Shown here piece after piece: positions 59,701-64,000 of a stretch of 64,000 bases of DNA. Position 1 is the stretch's first letter. Each line of letters starts with the position of its first letter. Where the stretch lies: positions 8,248,232-8,312,231 of the forward strand of contig NC_135561.1 in the NCBI RefSeq assembly GCF_964340395.1, read 5' to 3'. This stretch comes from Glandiceps talaboti. Its lineage: Eukaryota; Hemichordata; Enteropneusta; Spengelidae. The notes under the pieces were generated by a model. The model did no database searches, was not told the DNA's origin, and saw nothing but the letters and a program-made list of their open reading frames with translations. The position numbers and the translations under genes are program-made.

Positions 59701-62700
59701 TTATATACCGACAAATATAACAAGTACACCCTGAACTGGTGATATGCATATAATGACATAGTTTTTATGATATGTGAATTAACATCCCCTGCATTTGGCC
59801 GTTTTTTGACATCAGGCAATGTCAGACTTGTATAAATCAGAGAACTAGCATTCTTAGAATAACGTCTTAGAAGATGACTAGACACAGACCATGGGTAAAT
59901 TACACATATCACTTGTATTAATTTCTTAGTGGCCAAGATATTGTGTTAGTGACACCATTTTCAAGATGGTTGAATAACCTGTCCCTTGCTCTGTCTGGAT
60001 GATTCATTGTGTAACTAAAAACATAGCACATTTTATTCTTTGGGGATAATAAACATTGAATGTACTTTTAAACATGTTTTGAGATGTACATATTACATGT
60101 AAAATGTTTCACCAGGGGACAGGATAATACAATGGATGTCATTACAAATGTAGTTGTAAAGAACACACAGAATTGGAGATCAGCCTATGTATTCTCACAT
60201 TACTTATACTTTTATTTGTTTTATTATTGCACACCAGTGGCATTAAATTAAGATGTGGTCATATAATATTACCACTTGTTAGTTATTATCACACATTTTT
60301 GTGTGATTTTATGCTTCACTTATCCAAGGTTATCATATTAATAGCCTCTGTGAATGTTTGAGATTTGATATTATGTTATTGATATGGAACATGGAATCTG
60401 GTTAGGTTGATTAAGTTAACTTTAAACACGGTTGGTGTATAGAAAATACAGACTAAAAAATGGAGACAGTGAATTGTCAAATCAAAAGAAACTTAAGAAT
60501 GGTCATATGATTTGCAGTCTTCTTGATTTATGTTATGATCAAAACGCCAAGATACGTTATATAGAAAATAAAAGACGTTTTTAAAGCCAAAATTCAAACC
60601 TTTTTTTTTTGTAATTTTTTGGTGCAATTAATAAAAGAACTGTTTGGATATAGAATTAAGTCACATTTGTGACTTTGACTTAAAAGTATTTCATTGACAC
60701 AATTTTTCAAAAAAGCAAACTAAATCCAAATAAATTTAGTTTTTATTTTTTTTTTACACATGAGACCGTGAGAAGGTTCAATTTTATCTGTGATGAAACT
60801 GATAGTAAAATAGAATACACAGTACAAAAGCACTTGTTTATAGATGGTGGATTTTGGCTTAATGACATGCGTAGATGTAATGGACTCAAATCTTTGTTCA
60901 TGTAAAGGGTTGGGTAAGCTTTAATGGAAAATAACAATACAAAAAAACTATTAAGGGTAATGTAATATCCGGATAAAGAACTTCAGCTTACTTTAATAAC
61001 TTAACGTAATTTACCAATTGTCCAACATATACACCAAAGGTTATGTTACAAAGTGCTGTAGCATGTCACAAAGTGCACTTTTGTAATGTGAAAGTTGATA
61101 TTTCATTAGGTGGAAGTAGAAACCTTATATATGTGTTTGTAGTTTGATCCATCCAGAAAACCAACATAACAATTCACTAAAAATTGTTATCATTTGAGTT
61201 GGAATTTGTCATCTTAGTTTATGTAAATATCAAAAGTCAGATGTTTTCAGAAACTATATATTATGCTGAGTGTTTATTGACATGTACATTTTAAGAAAAT
61301 TTTGACTGAAAAATGGAAAACTTAAACACGTAATACCATATCAAAGTTGATATTTGTCAAAATCAGCAACATTTGACAAAACACAAATATGATATCAGAT
61401 ATGTAATTTGTTCTGATTTTGAACTTTTAGCTAAATTTTAATATTGAATACATGTAGACCACTGTTATATTTAATATATTGGCATATTTCATAATACTGA
61501 GATACAAAACAGACAGCCATTTTAGATTTGTCAAATGTAACAAATAACATTAATTTGTCCATTCCAATGAAATCTGTACCAGTTTTGTAATTTGTCTTAA
61601 GAGCATGATAAATGATACAAGAATCACCTTAGTATGTTTTATAATAATTATGTTATCATTAATGACATGGCTAAATGTGTTAATGAGCATATAAGCATTC
61701 CAAATCTTGGGTGTTAGGAGACGCTGTAACACCTTCCTTTGGCAACCTTAAGTATCTGTTACAATTCTGTCATCACAGAAAGATAATGGCTGACCTGATC
61801 AGTATTGAACATGAAATAGTCAAGGCTGTCTCCAGCTGTCAATCAAAAAATCTGATCACAATATATCATTGTAACGTAGTCCCTGATTAGCTGAATTAGT
61901 CTGATACTGATCACATGCATGTAAGCCATCGTCGGATTGGTCTTATATAGACAGTCTAAATAAAAATGTACACATATTTGAAGATATTTGAATATAGAAA
62001 GAATTGTTACGATTAGGCCCAATTTATACATTGGTTTAGAATTACACTGTTCATTGATGTGAGCAAACATGTAAAAAGAAAATCAATATACTACGAATTC
62101 GTGGAAAGTAGAGTGTTCTATTTCTGAATATCTGTATAATAATTGATTTTATCTTTTAATGGTCTATGCACTCACAGTATGCCTCATAATGTCTGCATGC
62201 TTTGTATTTATTGTAATGAACTATGAGAGTCAAATGTAGTTCTGATTTCCTCTGCCCATCAATCGGTTTGGGGTGTGTGTGATTGTGTGTGTAGTGTGTA
62301 ATGTTCAATGTAAAAATAAAAGCTACAATAATTAATTAATTTTCAAATGTTTCTGTAATTTTTCATGTTTAAAGACTTGTAAAATTTTGTGTGATGTGAA
62401 AGCAGGGCAATTTTTCAAAAACAAGATGGCCGACTTTCAAGTTTTGATGCATAAATTAGATGAGTAACTATTTCTTTTCATTTGTATAAAGTGACTTTAT
62501 TCCACATGTTTGGATAGCGCCCCCCCCCCCCCCTTCACTGACAATGCCTTTATAAATTCTACTAAATTGCCCATGTTGCATGGAATCTGAAATTATATTT
62601 CATACAAATTAATATTTTTACTAGGATTAGCATCAAACTTCTAAGTCAGCCATTGAGTAGCCTGTGAAGTAGTGTTTTAATTTAGATGTACATGTATCTT

Positions 62701-63087
62701 TAATAACATGTTTTCTTCATAGATCGTTATCAGCTTTTATAAATCTACATCAAATTGTCAAACTTCAAATGTTTCCTTCTGTTCATATCTTACAGGCTCC
62801 AGCCACAGTATGTCTACCCATCAGCATACGTCAACCCCACACAACAGGTCATTGTTCCACCACACACACCACCAGGCACACAAGCCTATGTGGAATATGC
62901 CAGTCCATACGCCCAATATGCAAATGGTGGTGCTTATGAAGCCTCATATCCTTACTCTGCTGGTGGTTACCTGACTCCAACAACGTACGGCTATGCAGTC
63001 CAGCAACCCTTGACAACAAGTAATACCACAGCAACACACTTCCCACAATACCAACAGACACAGCAGATACAAGAACGGATGCAGTAA
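26549..63087 (+). CDS. RBM24: RBM24/RBM38-like RNA-binding protein, 4 exons, 220 aa
   Basis: Coding exons at 26549..26731, 27134..27257, 27863..27926 and 62796..63087 join in frame to 663 nt (220 residues plus TAA). One RRM spans roughly residues 16-93: RNP2 is LFVGGL (18-23), RNP1 is KSRGYGFV (55-62). Conserved family stretches include the PYH after RNP2, EEAVVITDR, and [19 protein letters not shown]. The C-terminal half is a Tyr/Gln/Pro/Thr-rich low-complexity tail with a YGYAVQQP motif and a final ERMQ, as in vertebrate RBM24/38. Vertebrate proteins are about 235-240 residues, so this one is complete and slightly short, lacking their polyalanine runs. Family members (RBM24, RBM38, nematode SUP-12, Xenopus Seb-4) bind GU-rich RNA and control splicing, stability and translation, often in muscle and during differentiation. 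Invertebrates usually have one gene ancestral to RBM24 and RBM38, so the symbol means that family, not strict one-to-one orthology. Confidence 0.96.
26732..27133 (+). other. Intron 1 (402 bp, phase 0)
   Basis: GTAAGT...TTTCAG borders. Contains no repeat or coding signal. A 12-nt exact echo of the exon 1 end (TATGGCTTCGTA at 26723..26734) recurs at 27094..27105, 28 bp before exon 2. Confidence 0.93.
27134..27257 (+). CDS. RBM24: RBM24-like coding exon 2 (end of RRM)
   Basis: Starts after a TTTCAG acceptor ending at 27133 and encodes residues 62-102, beginning [18 protein letters not shown]. It completes RNP1 (the Val) and the last RRM strands. It ends in phase 1 with a single G before donor GTAAGA at 27258. 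The Ala-Lys-Pro-Arg after the RRM is also family-typical. Confidence 0.95.
27258..27862 (+). other. Intron 2 (605 bp, phase 1)
   Basis: GTAAGA...TTGCAG borders. Open frames inside are short and unrelated to known proteins. No repeats or other features are seen. Confidence 0.92.
27863..27926 (+). CDS. RBM24: RBM24-like coding exon 3 (short linker exon)
   Basis: A 64-nt exon after a CTTTGCAG acceptor ending at 27862. The phase-1 junction rebuilds Ala103, then the frame reads [20 protein letters not shown], comparable to the vertebrate linker containing an HPA-I-Q core. The donor is GTAAGA at 27927, leaving GG that joins the first G of exon 4 as glycine. The overlapping open frame across this exon is not the coding one; homology and phase fix the choice. 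Confidence 0.9.
27927..30740. other. First 2.8 kb of intron 3, CpG-replete
   Basis: Same CpG-rich composition as the upstream intergenic DNA, with no repeats of note. It contains a CRE at 28400 and the partly palindromic AAGACGACGTCTT about 40 bp later. Being 5' intronic and CpG-replete, it may belong to the unmethylated promoter domain. Confidence 0.5.
28400..28407. promoter_or_regulatory. CRE octamer in 5' intron 3
   Basis: Perfect TGACGTCA 474 bp after exon 3, inside the CpG-replete domain. Of the CREs seen, this is the best placed to act on the RBM24-like gene. Confidence 0.35.
30741..39429. other. CpG-depleted intron 3, unique sequence
   Basis: About 8.7 kb with no clear tandem repeat or coding exon. 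Two 128-codon frames elsewhere in the intron (31045..31431 minus, 42837..43223 plus) are as long as expected by chance. Small CpG-containing islands remain near 33.89-34.0 and 35.1-35.2 kb. Confidence 0.55.
39430..39600. repeat. Degenerate tandem repeat (52- and 64-bp periods) with CAGTGA hexamers
   Basis: GTCCTGTC...ATCTGTGCAGTGACAGTGACA recurs at 39468 and 39520 and partially at 39584. The second interval is longer by exactly two CAGTGA-type hexamers, which suggests nested slippage. Confidence 0.85.
39601..44929. other. CpG-depleted intron 3, unique sequence
   Basis: No repeat or exon recognised apart from the CRE at 41054. Open frames are short and unrelated to known families. Confidence 0.5.
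41054..41061. promoter_or_regulatory. CRE octamer within a 10-bp palindrome in intron 3
   Basis: GTGACGTCAC (41053..41062) is a perfect palindrome with the full CRE. Its CpG survives in an intron otherwise stripped of CpG, which mildly favours constraint or protection. Confidence 0.35.
44930..45290. repeat. Degenerate ~60-65-bp tandem repeat
   Basis: About five diverged units built from ATTGTATCACA-ATTAGTCAAAATGT-like phrases separated by A/T-rich spacers. AT-only drift makes the borders approximate. Confidence 0.65.
45851..45873 (+). other. G-quadruplex-prone (GGGGTT)n run
   Basis: Four G-runs of at least four, separated by TT. This is a canonical intramolecular quadruplex pattern on the sense strand of the gene. 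It is not the metazoan TTAGGG telomere repeat. Confidence 0.75.
46226..46252 (+). other. G-quadruplex-prone run
   Basis: Five GGGG runs separated by 1-3 nt (A, AA or AGA-type loops) on the sense strand. Confidence 0.75.
47002..47076 (+). other. G-rich stretch with many GGG runs
   Basis: At least seven GGG or longer runs within 75 bp on the sense strand, quadruplex-compatible though with longer loops. Confidence 0.6.
47077..48069. other. CpG-depleted intron 3, unique sequence
   Basis: Non-coding; holds the DR1 element at 47952. Confidence 0.5.
47952..47964 (+). promoter_or_regulatory. Perfect DR1 nuclear-receptor element
   Basis: AGGTCA-G-AGGTCA, two consensus half-sites in direct repeat with a 1-bp spacer, preceded by TCA. 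DR1 is bound by RXR heterodimers, HNF4 and COUP-TF family receptors. A perfect 12-base match is unlikely by chance in 64 kb (about 0.01 expected). Confidence 0.5.
48070..48097. repeat. (TA)n microsatellite
   Basis: About 14 TA dinucleotides. Confidence 0.95.
48604..48945. repeat. 125-126-bp tandem repeat, ~2.7 copies
   Basis: Units start at TGTTACACATTG at 48604, 48730 and 48855. The first two units are nearly identical and the third is truncated and diverged at its end. The high identity indicates a recent local duplication. Non-coding. Confidence 0.95.
48946..50660. other. CpG-depleted intron 3, unique sequence
   Basis: No repeat or exon recognised. Confidence 0.5.
50661..50818. repeat. 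C-rich tract and (TGTC)n/(GT)n microsatellite
   Basis: A C-run tract at about 50664-50692, then 50 bp later a mixed TGTG/TCTG/TGTC array at 50748-50818. The C-rich part is quadruplex-prone on the opposite strand. Confidence 0.9.
50819..55143. other. CpG-depleted intron 3, unique sequence
   Basis: About 4.3 kb with no recognised exon, RNA gene or repeat. Confidence 0.5.
55144..55524. repeat. 34-36-bp minisatellite, ~11 units
   Basis: Each unit reads TTCTTGGTGTTTCTACCAGT followed by TAGCAGTTTGTTTAG with small changes. The first and last units are the most diverged, as expected for a tandem array. Confidence 0.95.
55525..58279. other. CpG-depleted intron 3, unique sequence
   Basis: No repeat longer than a short TGTC run near 57530 and no exon recognised. 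Confidence 0.5.
58280..58702. promoter_or_regulatory. CpG-retaining patch in a CpG-depleted intron
   Basis: About 16 CpG in ~420 bp by eye, against about 6 per kb measured at 31.0-32.0 kb in the depleted half. It includes GGGCCGGG, TGACGTC and TACGTAC motifs. It could be an unmethylated enhancer or alternative promoter, or a recently inserted sequence not yet depleted. No coding exon is recognised in it. Confidence 0.4.
58703..62270. other. CpG-depleted intron 3, unique sequence
   Basis: AT-rich, no repeat or exon recognised. Confidence 0.5.
62271..62301 (+). promoter_or_regulatory. GTGTG cluster ~0.5 kb upstream of the last exon
   Basis: Three GTGTG-containing runs within 31 nt on the sense strand, 495 nt before exon 4. 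RBM24/RBM38/SUP-12 RRMs are known to prefer GUGUG-type RNA, so this could be a self-binding site. That is an inference from motif and position only. Confidence 0.3.
62519..62533. repeat. Poly-C run
   Basis: GCG followed by about 14 C. Low complexity. Confidence 0.9.
62796..63087 (+). CDS. RBM24: RBM24-like coding exon 4 (C-terminal low-complexity tail)
   Basis: Begins after a pyrimidine-rich ATCTTACAG acceptor ending at 62795. The first G completes Gly124, and residues 125-220 follow to a TAA at 63085 (a TAG follows directly after). The tail starts [12 protein letters not shown], parallel to HYVYPQAFV in vertebrates. It is rich in Tyr, Gln, Pro, Thr and Ala, contains YGYAVQQP, and closes with ERMQ. 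It lies 34.9 kb downstream of exon 3 in the CpG-depleted half of the window. Confidence 0.95.
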
Positions 63088-63243
63088 TAGTTGGACACGA
63101 TTTGCAGGGAAAAAACAACAAGCAAATGCTATGCAGATCTTAAGCTTGTAAGAGAAAAAGCTATTTACAAGTTCACAGGAGAAACAACCCTCTGCTTCTA
63201 TTTCATCGCAGCATTTACTACAGTCACAGAAAGTCTGCAAGAT

Positions 63244-63249
63244 AATAAA
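63244..63249 (+). terminator. Candidate polyadenylation signal AATAAA (proximal)
   Basis: Canonical hexamer about 160 nt after the RBM24-like stop codon. Not strongly distinguished from background in AT-rich DNA. Confidence 0.4.
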
Positions 63250-63755
63250 CTATGCAACAATTTGTATATAATGGAGAATTAATCCAATTTAATTATGATC
63301 TGGACAGCTATTAAGTTTAAAAAGTCACTTATTTGTTATTGTTTTTTATTATTATAAGAATCTGGTTATTACATGTTAACGATAAGGAGGCAAAGTTGGT
63401 ATGTATACATGGTTTATTAAAAGGCAAAGCTTCAAGCACAGACACATTGAGATAGCAACATGCTGCAAAGGATGTACATTATTAAACCTATTGTATCAAG
63501 TACTTTCAGTTATTTAAGCTATATTGAGAGCTTCAATCTGCTTCCTGGGTTTAGTATATCTAGAGCAAGATGTCAGAAAACTAGTATTAATGATATCTCT
63601 AGATATTTGATTATGATTGGTAAGATTATATGATAATATATTATCTTATTAATTTATGTAAGAAATTAAAAGTGTTTGACCACATGTCTGGAGGTATTAT
63701 ACTAGTTCACTGAACATCTAAGTTTATGCTAGGAGCGGCAGAAATTACAACTTTC

Positions 63756-63761
63756 AATAAA
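63756..63761 (+). terminator. Candidate polyadenylation signal AATAAA (distal)
   Basis: Canonical hexamer at the start of an A-run, about 670 nt after the stop codon. Would give a longer 3' UTR. Confidence 0.35.
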
Positions 63762-64000
63762 AAAAAACTTGCCTCAGTTTCTCCTGTGACCTTTAACCTC
63801 TGACGAGTATTGGAGGAGTCATACAGTTTATGAATGGATATACCATTTTGAGGGGGAGGGGAAGGGTTAAGTTGTAGAACAAGGAATACACTTAATAATT
63901 ATGTAATAAGCAGTCACACGACTGCCAAAAAAATTACAGAAAATGAAAAAAAAGAATCGTTAATAGAACTGTTTACAGAAGGGAGGAGTATATTTTGGTA

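Larger units (their letters stand above)
27927..62795 (+). other. Intron 3 (34,869 bp, phase 2)
   Basis: GTAAGA...TTACAG borders. It accounts for over half the window and separates the linker exon from the C-terminal exon, as the last intron does in vertebrate RBM24. No internal exon that keeps phase and resembles the family was recognised, and no nested gene is evident on either strand. Composition changes sharply about 2.8 kb into the intron, where CpG becomes rare. Named repeats and candidate regulatory sites inside it are listed separately; the remaining stretches look like unique AT-rich DNA. Confidence 0.9.
63088..64000 (+). other. 3' UTR and downstream flank of the RBM24-like gene
   Basis: AT-rich non-coding sequence after the stop. 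Two AATAAA hexamers are visible: 63244..63249, about 160 nt after the stop, and 63756..63761, followed by an A-run. Either could be used, and the longer 3' UTR would be AU-rich. No following gene begins before the window ends. Confidence 0.6.

Overview
The window is a gene-poor piece of a eukaryotic, almost certainly invertebrate animal, genome. It is AT-rich, full of microsatellites, minisatellites and transposon remnants, and most of its length has no credible protein-coding content. The one clear gene is an orthologue of the RBM24/RBM38 (SUP-12, Seb-4) family of RNA-recognition-motif proteins on the + strand. It has four coding exons at 26549..26731, 27134..27257, 27863..27926 and 62796..63087. 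All junctions have GT/AG borders and compatible phases. Joined, they encode 220 residues ending in the family-typical Arg-Met-Gln. Sequence alone does not fix the phylum; a marine deuterostome or spiralian would fit.

Layout. 1..26.1 kb is upstream intergenic DNA. It holds a 31-bp minisatellite at the left edge, five long (GA)n/(CT)n tracts, a 28-bp minisatellite with repeated CAGGTG E-boxes, a fossil non-LTR retrotransposon C-terminus (about 11.8-12.1 kb) abutting a 174-bp foldback element, a second inverted-repeat element (13.85-14.48 kb), two copies of a dispersed stem-loop repeat (10.4 and 20.2 kb), several short perfect hairpins, and a 355-bp (GACA)n/(ACAT)n array. One possible but unidentified coding exon starts at 11121. 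From 26.1 to 27.93 kb come the RBM24-like promoter region, exons 1-3 and two short introns (402 and 605 bp). 27.93..62.80 kb is a single 34.9-kb third intron. The C-terminal exon and 3' UTR follow to the window end.

The largest-scale signal is compositional. The first ~30.7 kb, including exons 1-3 and the first ~2.8 kb of intron 3, keeps CpG at about the expected frequency. From ~30.75 kb onward CpG becomes rare (hand count: 43 CpG in 29521..30540 against about 6 in 31021..32040). This looks like the footprint of mosaic germline methylation over the gene body with an unmethylated 5' domain. A ~420-bp patch at 58.28-58.70 kb keeps CpG inside the depleted half and is a candidate intronic regulatory element, alternative promoter or recent insertion.

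Intron 3 also contains a perfect DR1 nuclear-receptor element, a full CRE, three G-quadruplex-prone runs on the sense strand, a 125-bp tandem triplication, a 35-bp minisatellite and a GTGTG cluster ~0.5 kb before the last exon. GTGTG is the kind of motif this protein family binds, so autoregulation is possible but untested. I found no tRNA, rRNA or CRISPR array and no second complete gene. No single previously undescribed system stands out; the CpG domain structure and the repeat/hairpin families are the best leads.
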